Of a stretch of 32,468 nucleotides of DNA, positions 14,284 through 22,340 are shown in pieces; position 1 is the first letter of the stretch; each line of letters starts with the position of its first letter. Below the pieces are notes generated by a model, which was given only the letters and a program-made list of their open reading frames with translations, was not told where the DNA came from and ran no database searches. Source of the stretch: Clostridia bacterium (GTDB lineage: Bacteria > Bacillota > Clostridia > UBA1212); assembly GCA_017625675.1 (NCBI GenBank), contig JAGAKK010000026.1, positions 1 to 32,468 of the forward strand, read 5' to 3'. Both the position numbers and the translations under genes were made by a program.

Positions 14284-15204
14284 TCACAACACCGACAAAT
14301 ATCTTTCCCCGGTATCCGGAAGAAGAACCACGATCCGCTTTCCGGAAAACTCAGGTTTCTCCGCCAACTTCACAGCAGCCGAAAGAGCCGCGCCCGATGA
14401 TATTCCCACCAGAAGTCCCTCCGCTTTCGCAAGGAGTCTGCTCTCACAAAAAGCATCCTTGTCATCTACGGCAATGATCTCGTCATATATTTCCCTGTCA
14501 AGAATCTCCGGAATAAAATTGGCGCCAATGCCCTGTATGCCGTGACTTCCGGCATAGCCCTTTGAAAGAAGCGGAGAAGAAGCAGGCTCCACCCCCACCA
14601 CGTAAAGGTCAGGCTTCTGCTCTTTTAAAAACTTAGCAGTACCCGTTAACGTTCCGCCCGTGCCAACCGTAGCCACGAACACGTCAATTTCACCATCCGT
14701 GTCCTCCCATATCTCAGGGCCGGTAGTTTCGTAGTGCGCCATTGAGTTTGCCTCGTTGGTAAACTGACCCGGCATATAGCTGTCAGGTATTTCCCTCAAG
14801 AGCTCCTCTGCTTTTTTTATTGCCCCCGCCATACCAAGCGAGCCCTCTGTAAGAACAAGCTCAGCTCCGTACAAGGACAGAAGCTTCCTTCGCTCCTCGC
14901 TCATAGTGTCAGGCATAGTGAGAATCACACGATAACCCCTTATAGCACCGCACATCGCAAGGCCTATTCCGGTATTTCCGCTGGTAGGCTCGATAATGGT
15001 GCCGCCGGGCTTCAGAAGTCCTCTTTTTTCTGCGTCCTCAATAAGATTCTTTCCGACTCTGTCCTTGCTGCTCCCTGCAGGGTTAAATTTTTCAGCCTTG
15101 ACGATAACGTCAACATCTATGCCCTTCAAAGCGCAATACCTTGATATATTTATAAGAGGGGTTCTACCCACCAATTCCTCTACAGAATTAAATATCCTGC
15201 CCAT
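14284..15204 (-). CDS. cysK: Cysteine synthase (O-acetylserine sulfhydrylase)
   Basis: A 306-aa PLP enzyme that makes cysteine from O-acetylserine and sulfide. The PLP lysine is K47 in NPAGSSKDR, the phosphate loop is TSGNTG (74-79), and GTGGTLTG is the glycine-rich loop. GIQGIGANFIP and GISSGAA are also typical. Length is normal. ATG 15204 follows AAGGAG; the 20 extra upstream codons are not part of the family. No cysE is in the window. The promoter is at 15236-15264. The gene ends eight bases before the ispD ATG. Confidence 0.96.
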   Translation of the reverse strand: MGRIFNSVEELVGRTPLINISRYCALKGIDVDVIVKAEKFNPAGSSKDRVGKNLIEDAEKRGLLKPGGTIIEPTSGNTGIGLAMCGAIRGYRVILTMPDTMSEERRKLLSLYGAELVLTEGSLGMAGAIKKAEELLREIPDSYMPGQFTNEANSMAHYETTGPEIWEDTDGEIDVFVATVGTGGTLTGTAKFLKEQKPDLYVVGVEPASSPLLSKGYAGSHGIQGIGANFIPEILDREIYDEIIAVDDKDAFCESRLLAKAEGLLVGISSGAALSAAVKLAEKPEFSGKRIVVLLPDTGERYLSVL

Positions 15205-15235
15205 AGGCTCACAACTCCTTTTTTCATATAGTAAT

Positions 15236-15264
15236 ATCCTATCACCCGCAAGAAAACTAATCAA
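15236..15264 (-). promoter_or_regulatory. Probable promoter of cysK-ispD
   Basis: On the minus strand a -35 TTGATT (15259-15264), a 17-base spacer and a -10 TAGGAT (15236-15241). ATAG-N7-CTAT (ATAGGATATTACTAT) overlaps the -10, a possible site for a regulator of sulfur genes. Confidence 0.45.
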
Positions 15265-15363
15265 TAAAAAATTTCAACAAAAATTTTCAAATAAACCCTT
15301 TTACAAATAAAAAATATGTGTTACACTATACTTGTTGTATAATAACTTCTTGAGGAGGGCGAA

Positions 15364-15945
15364 ATGACACTGCAGAAATTGGTAAAAACATTGGCTGTTA
15401 CTGCTTTTGCAGTTATCACGACCCTGACTGTTGTTTCTTGTAAAAAAGATATGGATAATAAACCATCCGACCACACAGCAGAACCTTCCTCCACGGCAGT
15501 GTCCTCTGATATCGTTACGGACGTTCCCACAGCGGAGCCTACGCCTGCTCCCGTTATTACCAAGGGAAATTTTAACCTTGACGATGTTGCAGCAGGAGAC
15601 AAGGTATCCGTTTTCACGGTGGAAACCGTTGAAACAAAAGATGATATTAAAACAATCGTATTTAAAGGAATTCTCACTGTAAACGGTCTTCTTTCAAAAA
15701 ATGACGACGGCACGTGTTATTTTACGTATACAGAAGAATTCGCATCCTTCCTCCCCACTCCTGACGGAAAGGAAAAGGAAGGTCACATCACCCTTGATAA
15801 AACTAAGGCACTTGAAATATTCGGTGCCGAGGAGGGCGCTTTTTCAATGACTGTACGGGATTACACACTTACTGTGTCAGAGAAAATTACAGAAAGTGTT
15901 ACAGAATTTGAAAAGCAGGAAAGTGATTATGGCATAATAAGTTGA
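15364..15945 (+). CDS. Small secreted lipoprotein, function unknown
   Basis: A 193-aa protein with a lipoprotein signal: KLVKTLAVTAFAVITTLTVV, then lipobox VVSC with the lipidated Cys at 26. A Ser/Thr/Pro-rich linker (AEPSSTAV.., PTAEPTPAPV) follows, then a beta-rich domain from about residue 67 (FKGILTVNGLLSKNDDGTCYF, EKEGHITLDKTKALEIFGAEEG). I do not recognise the domain. GAGGAGGG lies just before the ATG and TATAAT at 15338-15343 is a likely -10, without a convincing -35. It is transcribed divergently from cysK. Probably attached to the outer face of the membrane. Confidence 0.8.
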   Translation: MTLQKLVKTLAVTAFAVITTLTVVSCKKDMDNKPSDHTAEPSSTAVSSDIVTDVPTAEPTPAPVITKGNFNLDDVAAGDKVSVFTVETVETKDDIKTIVFKGILTVNGLLSKNDDGTCYFTYTEEFASFLPTPDGKEKEGHITLDKTKALEIFGAEEGAFSMTVRDYTLTVSEKITESVTEFEKQESDYGIIS

Positions 15946-16014
15946 CGAACCTATATGCAAATCCTTAGAAAATCCGGAACAAACGGGCTTTCTACTTTCA
16001 CTAAATAATAGCAG

Positions 16015-16060
16015 AAATATCCGATTCGGTGGCTCAGTGCACTTCCGAAGCGGATATTTT
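16015..16060. terminator. Bidirectional terminator between the lipoprotein gene and rluD
   Basis: AAATATCCGATTCGG pairs with CCGAAGCGGATATTT (one mismatch) around a 15-base loop, with TTTTTGTTTT after it on the plus strand and an A/T-rich flank on the other side. Confidence 0.85.
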
Positions 16061-16074
16061 TGTTTTAACGTGTT

Positions 16075-16980
16075 TTATCGTCTTAATCTTTTAAGTAATT
16101 TTTCAAAGTCCTCCGGAAGAGGCGCTTTGAAAGTCACCGGCTCGCCTGTAGCAGGGTGTATCAAAGTAAGCTCCCCTGCGTGAAGGGCTTGTCCGTCCAT
16201 TCCCCTGGTATTTTTTATTCCGTACACAGGATCTCCCGTCACAGGATGCCCCGTATATGCCATGTGAACTCTTATCTGGTGAGTTCTGCCGGTCTCCAGT
16301 CTGCACTTTACCAAAGTACAGTTATCAAGCCTTTCCAGCACCTCAAAATGTGTCACCGCAGGCTTTCCTACTCTGGTGTTCACCGCCATCTTCTTCCGGT
16401 CGTTGTCATGTCTTCCGATAGGCGCATTGACAGTGCCGCTGTTTTCGCCGATAATGCCTTCCACCACCGCATAATAAACCCTTGACATTGTATGGTCCTG
16501 CAGCTGCTCCGCAAGAGCAAGGTGAGCATTGTTATTTTTCGCCACGGCAAGAAGCCCCGTGGTATCCTTGTCAATCCTGTGAACAATGCCCGGTCTTCTC
16601 ACACCGTTAATGTCCGAAAGGTCTTTGCAATGATACAACAGCGCATTTACCAGCGTCCCCGTGTAATTTCCTGCCGCAGGATGCACCACCATCCCTCGGG
16701 CTTTATTAATGACGATAATATCGCTGTCCTCGTAAATAATATCAAGGGGAATATTTTCAGGCAAAGCCTCAATATCCTCAGGCTCCGGCATCTGGATCTC
16801 CGCAACGTCACCTGCCCGAAGCTTGTAATTTGCCTTACAGGTCTTTCCGTTTACAAGGATAGCGCCGCCTTCAATAAGCTTTTGTACGTTGCTTCTGCTA
16901 AGCTCTGTCACACTTGCAATGTAAGAGTCAATCCTCTCCCCCGGAACGTCAATAACAAACACTTCTTTTTCCTGCATCAT
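16075..16980 (-). CDS. rluD: RluA/RluD-family pseudouridine synthase
   Basis: A 301-aa enzyme that isomerises uridines in RNA, probably 23S rRNA helix 69 if it is a true RluD. The S4 RNA-binding domain lies at about 13-75 (RIDSYIASVTELSRSNVQKLI). The catalytic HRIDKDTTGL block has Asp137. LETGRTHQIRVHMAYTGHPV and GDPVYG are family motifs. The start overlaps the lspA stop (ATGA), with GGAGG seven bases upstream; a second ATG follows directly. The lspA-rluD order is common in Firmicutes. Confidence 0.92.
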   Translation of the reverse strand: MMQEKEVFVIDVPGERIDSYIASVTELSRSNVQKLIEGGAILVNGKTCKANYKLRAGDVAEIQMPEPEDIEALPENIPLDIIYEDSDIIVINKARGMVVHPAAGNYTGTLVNALLYHCKDLSDINGVRRPGIVHRIDKDTTGLLAVAKNNNAHLALAEQLQDHTMSRVYYAVVEGIIGENSGTVNAPIGRHDNDRKKMAVNTRVGKPAVTHFEVLERLDNCTLVKCRLETGRTHQIRVHMAYTGHPVTGDPVYGIKNTRGMDGQALHAGELTLIHPATGEPVTFKAPLPEDFEKLLKRLRR

Positions 16981-17549
16981 ACCTCTTCCTCCGAAGAAGT
17001 CTCGGCCGGCGCTTCACCTTCCGCGTTCTCCTCTGCGAAAAGCTTTCTCAAAAAAGTTCCCTCTCTGAAGGCCTCTTTTTTTCTTGACAAGAAAATCACA
17101 AATATGAGAAGTCCTATTGAACCCGCAACCACGCAAATGTCTGCAACGTTGAACGCAGGGAATGAATAACCGAAAAGATTGTCAAAGCTTAAGTAATCCA
17201 CCACGTAACCAAGTCTTATTCTGTCAATAACGTTGCCAATGGCACCTGCCAATATAAGGGCAAGGGAAAGCTTAAAGAAGGAAGACTCTGCGCTGATATA
17301 TGCATACAATATAAGAACGATACAAATTAAAGTGAACGCAGTAAGAAGCCAGGTGTAGTCCCCCAGCATCCCCCATGCGCCGCCTGTATTGTGCCACCTT
17401 ACAATATCAAAAAAATCTTCTATTACAACTATTTCATTATTTACAGTGGACTCTCCGCCGGGAAAAATGTTGCAGATAACAGCCTTCACCGCCTGATCGA
17501 GAACCACCAACAACAAACCTATCACACTTATTACAATATACGCGATCAT
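16977..17549 (-). CDS. lspA: Lipoprotein signal peptidase (signal peptidase II)
   Basis: A 190-aa membrane aspartyl protease that cleaves prolipoproteins. LDQAVK (17-22), RWHNTGGAWGML, then the two catalytic aspartates in NVIDRIRLGYVVDYL and FPAFNVADICVV are all present, with four membrane spans. The C-terminus carries an unusual tail of about 35 residues, basic and then acidic (FLSRKKEAFREG ... EENAEGEAP ... SSEEEV). Two lipoproteins are encoded within 3 kb. Coupled to rluD by a four-base overlap. Confidence 0.96.
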   Translation of the reverse strand: MIAYIVISVIGLLLVVLDQAVKAVICNIFPGGESTVNNEIVVIEDFFDIVRWHNTGGAWGMLGDYTWLLTAFTLICIVLILYAYISAESSFFKLSLALILAGAIGNVIDRIRLGYVVDYLSFDNLFGYSFPAFNVADICVVAGSIGLLIFVIFLSRKKEAFREGTFLRKLFAEENAEGEAPAETSSEEEV

Positions 17550-17565
17550 AATTCCTCCGCCAAAG

Positions 17566-19242
17566 TCATTCTGCCGTTACGCCCCAGCTATAAAAGGCCG
17601 CCAAGGGGTCCCAGCCGTAAAAAGACTCTCTTTTCACTCCTGATACGTTATCTCTTATTACCACTGTATCATAACCGATATACAGTCCTATCACAGGACA
17701 GTCCTCAATCAATATATCCTCGATAGAGTTATATCCTGCAGAAAGCACAGCCTTTTCTCCCAAGGACTTAAGCTGCGTAAAATATCCGTCAATAACGGAA
17801 TTTGAATAAAACGAATAGTTATACTCTCCCTCCGTTGCATAAATTTTCTCCACGTCTATCCACGAGCCCAGCTCAAGCTGAACAGGCATCAGCATATACT
17901 GTTTTTTCTGTACCTTATAACTGAATTCCTCCGTGGAAAGCTCTTGCAGATTCACGGTAATACCCAATCTCTCAAGATTTATTTTCACACCACGCATAAC
18001 GGATCTCAGTTCAAAATCATCGTCAGGGGAAATCGCCTCCACCACAAGGGCTGTACCGTCCTTATAATACCAGAGGCCGTCATTTTCACTTCTGCTGTAG
18101 CCTGCCTCCTGTAAAAGTTTATATGCAGCCTGCTGATCAGATGCTCCCACACTGTATTTCCCTTGCCAATAGGAAGTGCCTGAATACGCAGGGTACAACA
18201 CGGCGGTACCTTTTCCTGCCGCCGCAATATCACACACTTCGTTTCTGTCAATAAGAATGCTTACCGCCTTTCTGACCTTGCTGTCCTCAAAGGCGTTGTG
18301 AATATCCGTATAGATTATATTGTTCTTGTCATCTTCGTCAGGCGTTTCCAATGTGTATGAAGGCTTGCAATTTACTGCCACGTAATTGCAGGTCTTTCCG
18401 CAAAAATCATAGGTCTTAGTCGATTCATCAAAAATATATGACGAAAGTCTGTTTCCATAGAAAAAGGCAAGGTCAAAATCAGAGCCATACTTTTCATACT
18501 CACTCTTATATATTGTCATCTTGACGGTGTCAATGTAAGGAGCTCTGGCTTCATCAAAGAATTCATCATTCTTCTCCAGCGTAATTACGTTGTCCTTTTT
18601 GGAAGAGAACTTGTACATTCCCGTGCCAACAGGCTTATTCTCACCGTTGTCACCTTTCAGCGTTTCTTTGCTCAGAAGCGGTATAGACATTTTCGATGGC
18701 ATCATTGAATCAGGCTCTTCAAGCACAAACTGCACCGTAAAGTCATCCTTTACAAAACAACCTGAAACGTTATCAACGTTTTCGCTGTAATTTCCGCCGT
18801 TTGACAAAATATAATCAATCAAGGCCTTTACACTTTCCGCATTGACCTCTGTTCCGTCGTGAAACAAAACGTCATCACGAAGCGTAAACTCCCAGATTTT
18901 AAAATCTTCGCTGCTTACCCAGCTTTCAATTATATTAGGCACGGGCTCCATAACGGCATTTATATTCACAAGGTCCTCATATATAAGACCGGTGTATACG
19001 CGAATATCTTCATTGGAGGTTTTAAGAGGGTTAAAAGAGTCGTAGGGACCTACGCTGAGATTAATAACGCCCCCTGCCTTTACAGTCACGTCCTCAGGCT
19101 TTTCGGTGCTTTCTGCCCCAGTATCATCTTTTCCGGAAGCATCCCCTTGCACGGAGGATTTTTTGCACCCTGCGGTACAAAGAAGCAGTGCCACCATAAC
19201 AACTGCAATTAATACTGCCGATATTCTTTTTATCTTACACAT
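17566..19242 (-). CDS. Family 5 (peptide/nickel type) solute-binding lipoprotein
   Basis: A 558-aa extracellular binding protein. The lipobox is LCTAGC with Cys26 after a long hydrophobic signal. A charged linker is followed by the SBP_bac_5 fold: GGVINLSVGPYDSFNPLKTS, ESWVSSEDFKIWEFTLRDDVLFHDGTE (conserved signature region), AVSILIDRNEVCD and GYSRSENDGLWYYKDG. ATG 19242 was chosen because AAGGAG is close upstream. No permease or ATPase genes of an Opp/Dpp system are adjacent, so it is an orphan here and its ligand is unknown. It lies 16 bases before lspA. Confidence 0.88.
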   Translation of the reverse strand: MCKIKRISAVLIAVVMVALLLCTAGCKKSSVQGDASGKDDTGAESTEKPEDVTVKAGGVINLSVGPYDSFNPLKTSNEDIRVYTGLIYEDLVNINAVMEPVPNIIESWVSSEDFKIWEFTLRDDVLFHDGTEVNAESVKALIDYILSNGGNYSENVDNVSGCFVKDDFTVQFVLEEPDSMMPSKMSIPLLSKETLKGDNGENKPVGTGMYKFSSKKDNVITLEKNDEFFDEARAPYIDTVKMTIYKSEYEKYGSDFDLAFFYGNRLSSYIFDESTKTYDFCGKTCNYVAVNCKPSYTLETPDEDDKNNIIYTDIHNAFEDSKVRKAVSILIDRNEVCDIAAAGKGTAVLYPAYSGTSYWQGKYSVGASDQQAAYKLLQEAGYSRSENDGLWYYKDGTALVVEAISPDDDFELRSVMRGVKINLERLGITVNLQELSTEEFSYKVQKKQYMLMPVQLELGSWIDVEKIYATEGEYNYSFYSNSVIDGYFTQLKSLGEKAVLSAGYNSIEDILIEDCPVIGLYIGYDTVVIRDNVSGVKRESFYGWDPLAAFYSWGVTAE

Positions 19243-19264
19243 ACTTCTGCTCCTTATAATAATA

Positions 19265-20098
19265 TCACACAAGGCAGATTACTCCTGCCATAATACCTGT
19301 CTTTCCGCCCGTTCTCCTGTGGGAAAAATAATCCTCCGCATTTTCTTCACAGCAGGTACATATACCACAATCAATTATTTTTTCTTTTTTTATGCCGCCT
19401 TCCAGAAGCGCCTGTTCCACAAGTCCCGGAAGGGATACCTGTTTCTTCGAAGGAATTCGTCCTGCCACGGCAAGGCGTTCATTTTCTGCCATACAGGGAA
19501 AACTTTTCAGAAGCTCATCATACACAGGCATATCCACCTCAAAGCAATCAATGCCTATAGCAGGCCCTATAGCGGCAATTATGTTTTCCGGAATACAACC
19601 GTATTCACTCTCCATCTTCTTAACAGCGTGTAGCGCCACCTTCAGCGCAGTTCCCCGCCAACCTGAATGAACCATGCCTATAGCCCTTCTCACAGGGTCA
19701 TACAAAAACACCGGCACGCAATCGCCGTGAAGTGTCATAAGAGGAATCCCTGCTACGTCAGTAACCATAGCATCATAGCCTTCCTCAAAGCGAGGCTTTG
19801 AAAAACCGGCCCCGCAGTTTTCTTCGTCAATGACTTTTACCTCACAGCCGTGAACCTGCGGCACCACCGTCAATTTATTATAATCCACATCAAGACTTTC
19901 TGCAAGTCTCCGGGCATTCTCGTTTACGTTTCTGTCATCAAAATCTCTGGTTTTACTGAAATTAAGGGACTCACAATACCCGTTTGACACACCGCCTTTT
20001 CGTGTGGTAAAGCAATGCTTAATGCCACCTGCCTGAGAAAGCGCATCAAAAGTCAGAAGTTTTATTCCGTATTTATCATAGATCTTGTATGTATACAT
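19265..20098 (-). CDS. pgeF: YfiH/PgeF laccase-domain protein (peptidoglycan editing factor; nucleoside phosphorylase-like)
   Basis: A 277-aa cytosolic zinc enzyme. Metal and active-site residues are His83 in QVHGCEV, Cys127 in HGDCVPVFLYD and His144 in VHSGWRGT. The family also shows FTTRKGGVS, a second AIGPAIGIDCFEVD block and SLPGLVEQALLEGG near the C-terminus. Members in E. coli (YfiH) prevent misincorporation in peptidoglycan; several act on purine nucleosides. ATG 20098 follows GGAG; the ORF extends seven codons further. It sits between spoVS and the binding-lipoprotein gene. Confidence 0.92.
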   Translation of the reverse strand: MYTYKIYDKYGIKLLTFDALSQAGGIKHCFTTRKGGVSNGYCESLNFSKTRDFDDRNVNENARRLAESLDVDYNKLTVVPQVHGCEVKVIDEENCGAGFSKPRFEEGYDAMVTDVAGIPLMTLHGDCVPVFLYDPVRRAIGMVHSGWRGTALKVALHAVKKMESEYGCIPENIIAAIGPAIGIDCFEVDMPVYDELLKSFPCMAENERLAVAGRIPSKKQVSLPGLVEQALLEGGIKKEKIIDCGICTCCEENAEDYFSHRRTGGKTGIMAGVICLV

Positions 20099-20110
20099 AA
20101 TTTCATCTCC

Positions 20111-20159
20111 GTAAAACAAATCACCGCCGACAGGAGGGGAATAATCCGGTCAGCGGTGA
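20111..20159 (-). terminator. Terminator after spoVS
   Basis: On the minus strand TCACCGCTGAC pairs with TGTCGGCGGTGA (imperfect in the centre), followed by TTTGTTTTA. It separates spoVS from pgeF. Confidence 0.75.
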
Positions 20160-20169
20160 AACAATTTTC

Positions 20170-20451
20170 TCACATAGCGTACATACGGGTCTGACGAGGC
20201 TCAATAACAAGCCTTATGGCCGTTCTCTCCTCACCGTCAATAAATATGTCCGTAAACGCAGGAATACAAACAAGTTCAATTCCTGCCGGCGCCAAAAAAC
20301 CTCTGGAAATCGCTACTGCCTTCACCGCTTGATTAAGTGCGCCTGCACCGATTGCCTGGATCTCCGCTCCGCCCGCTTCCCTAACTACGCCTGCCAAGGC
20401 GCCTGCCACCGAATTTGGGTTTGATTTTGCTGAAACCTTTAAAACATCCAT
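20170..20451 (-). CDS. spoVS: Stage V sporulation protein S
   Basis: A 93-aa Alba-fold-like protein needed for septation, dehydration and coat steps of sporulation in Bacillus. The conserved sequence MDVLKVSAKSNPNSVAGALA and GAGALNQAVKAVAISRGFLAP is unmistakable. ATG 20451 follows GGAGG. It lies downstream of ymdB as in Bacillus (ymdB-spoVS), but a repeat-bearing gap of about 190 bases separates them. Confidence 0.96.
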   Translation of the reverse strand: MDVLKVSAKSNPNSVAGALAGVVREAGGAEIQAIGAGALNQAVKAVAISRGFLAPAGIELVCIPAFTDIFIDGEERTAIRLVIEPRQTRMYAM

Positions 20452-20526
20452 AATGAATACCTCCAATAAATAAGTTTTTATGGTTCAATTCTAACTTGGC
20501 TATTGCCCTTAGTCACGAAAATTATA

Positions 20527-20657
20527 ATTATTTCCCGCGCCACCGAAGTGCCAACCCCACAAAAACCTTATTATTATCGTATTTTTTCATCAATGATATT
20601 TCTAAAAAAATATTTTCAGCCCCCGATTATTTCCCTGCGCCACTAAAGTGCCACCCC
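20527..20657. repeat. Two direct copies of a 32-base repeat core, 99 bases apart
   Basis: The two 32-base units are at 20527-20558 and 20626-20657. Both begin ATTATTTCCC and read on as GCGCCAC-4 bases-AAGTGCCA and end CCCC. They share the GCCAC..AAGTGCCA core with the palindromic repeats at 4566-4768 and 13294-13444 but lack GAGTCAG hairpins. Between them lies the A/T-rich CCTTATTATTATCG, also seen in the other copies. The second unit runs into the 3' end of ymdB. Confidence 0.75.
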
Positions 20658-21458
20658 TATCCTCTTAAACTCACAGACCTTAAGAAGTCCATTGGCATTG
20701 GCATCATTTTTATCATCCGAAAGTTCCAATATAACGCCGTTTAGCTCCGCCGCGCCCTTTGCCGGCTCAAATCTCACCGGCACGCCCTTGATAAATTTCT
20801 CTGTAACCAGGCGGCTGTCCATGCCTATCACGCTGCCGTCTCCCGAAACGCCGGTCATCCCTGCGTCGGTAATAAATGCAGAGCCTTTACGAAGCACCTG
20901 CTCGTCTGCAGTCTGTACGTGGGTATGCGTCCCTATCACCGCGCTGACCCTGCCGTCAAGGTACAGCCCAAGAGCCTTTTTCTCAGAGCTTGTTTCTGCG
21001 TGGAAGTCCACGATAATTACGTCGCACTCACCGAACTTATCCGAAAGCTCCGAAAGAGCAAGGTCTGCCGCCTCAAAGGGGTTATCGCCTGCAGGCTCAA
21101 TAAAAACCCTGCCCTCAATATTAATAATTCCAATGCGTTTACCCTTGCAGTCCACCGCCGCAACGCCTTTTCCCGGAAGTGCCTTAGAAAGGTTACAGGG
21201 TCTTACTATCGGATAATCATTTATAAATTCATATATTTCGTTATTGCTGAAGGTATGGTTGCCCATTGTGATAAAATCCACACCCGACTCCAGAAGCTCC
21301 TCTGCATTACTCTTTGAAAGTCCTCTTCCGTGAGATGCGTTCTCACAATTTGCAATACAAAAATCTATTTTTTCCTCATGACGAAGCCTGAAAAGTCTGT
21401 CCACGATAATATCACGGCCCGGCTCTCCGAACACGTCGCCTATAAAAAGAATACGCAT
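20643..21458 (-). CDS. ymdB: YmdB-family metallophosphoesterase (2',3'-cyclic nucleotide phosphodiesterase type)
   Basis: A 271-aa dimetal phosphodiesterase. Ligands: Asp8 in FIGDVFGEPGR, Glu39/Asn40 in NCENASHGRG, Asn67/His68 in MGNHTF, His153 in VDFHAETSSE and His178/His180 in GTHTHVQTADEQ. Bacillus YmdB hydrolyses cyclic nucleotides and affects biofilm and sporulation decisions. The final residues and the stop codon (TAG) are encoded by the inserted repeat unit (20643-20657), so the C-terminus is altered relative to an uninterrupted gene. Normally next to spoVS, as here. Confidence 0.94.
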   Translation of the reverse strand: MRILFIGDVFGEPGRDIIVDRLFRLRHEEKIDFCIANCENASHGRGLSKSNAEELLESGVDFITMGNHTFSNNEIYEFINDYPIVRPCNLSKALPGKGVAAVDCKGKRIGIINIEGRVFIEPAGDNPFEAADLALSELSDKFGECDVIIVDFHAETSSEKKALGLYLDGRVSAVIGTHTHVQTADEQVLRKGSAFITDAGMTGVSGDGSVIGMDSRLVTEKFIKGVPVRFEPAKGAAELNGVILELSDDKNDANANGLLKVCEFKRIGVAL

Positions 21459-21473
21459 TTATTTTTCCTCCGC

Positions 21474-22340
21474 TCAGTCAAGGCTGTCATATCCGGAAAA
21501 TTCGTCGTCTTCCGTTTCTTCTTCGGGTTCATTATCGGTAAGACTTCCGGCAGCAAGTATCCCGAAAAGCGCAATTGCAGTCACCGCAAAACACCCTACC
21601 GTGACGTACACCTCATCAGCGCTCTTAAACATTGCCATAAGAAGCGGGCCGGAAATGTTAAATCCTGCGTGGGCAAAAATACCTGTAAGCAATGATCCTG
21701 ACCTTGCAATGATAAGCGAAAACACCAGTGCCGCAGCAAAGGCGTATATTCCCTGCAGAATATTGCCGTGGGCAACTGCGAAAAGCAAAGAAGTCATCAC
21801 CACCGCAACGGCAGTTCCGCAGCTTTTCTCAACCGCAGCATAGCCCTTGCCCCTGAAAATCATTTCCTCGGCAATGGGCACCAACACGTAAAGCGCCACG
21901 AACACCGCAATGGGCGCGCCGTGGTCATAAAGAGTCGTCACACTCTCCTGATTTGCCTGAATCCATTTTTCCGGCACGGGCAAAATATCCACCAAGAAGC
22001 CCACCAAGTAATTCATTGCGACCCCAAGGCAAAAAGCCAGCACGCCGCACAAGGGAAGTATCCACAGCTGCTTTTTATCTTTTTTTATTATGAAACGGTT
22101 TTCCTCCAAGGGATTTTTCTTTCTTGCCAATGCAGAAATCACAACCGCGCCGAACCATATCAGCGCAGAAATAATCAACTTCACAGAGGTTGAAATATTT
22201 AAGTCTGCCGCCTCAATAGCCCAGCCGAGAAAGCCCTGAACAACGTAATACGACAAAAACACAAGGAAAAGTGTCAGCAATGCCTTGCCCACTTCTATTG
22301 CTTTTTCCGCCGTTTCATTTTTATATTTTTTTCTACTCAT
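21474..22340 (-). CDS. CPBP-family intramembrane metalloprotease (Abi/CAAX type)
   Basis: A 288-aa polytopic protein with six to eight membrane spans. The CPBP motifs EEMIFRGKGY, FAVAHGN and FAHAGFN are present, with Glu-Glu and two His positions as metal ligands. The substrate is unknown; relatives cleave prenylated or membrane-bound peptides. The C-terminal tail is acidic (DNEPEEETEDDEF). The start is taken as ATG 22340, although its site is weak (GAGG about 14 bases upstream); GTG 22358 is an alternative. It overlaps the preceding gene by a few bases. Confidence 0.88.
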   Translation of the reverse strand: MSRKKYKNETAEKAIEVGKALLTLFLVFLSYYVVQGFLGWAIEAADLNISTSVKLIISALIWFGAVVISALARKKNPLEENRFIIKKDKKQLWILPLCGVLAFCLGVAMNYLVGFLVDILPVPEKWIQANQESVTTLYDHGAPIAVFVALYVLVPIAEEMIFRGKGYAAVEKSCGTAVAVVMTSLLFAVAHGNILQGIYAFAAALVFSLIIARSGSLLTGIFAHAGFNISGPLLMAMFKSADEVYVTVGCFAVTAIALFGILAAGSLTDNEPEEETEDDEFSGYDSLD

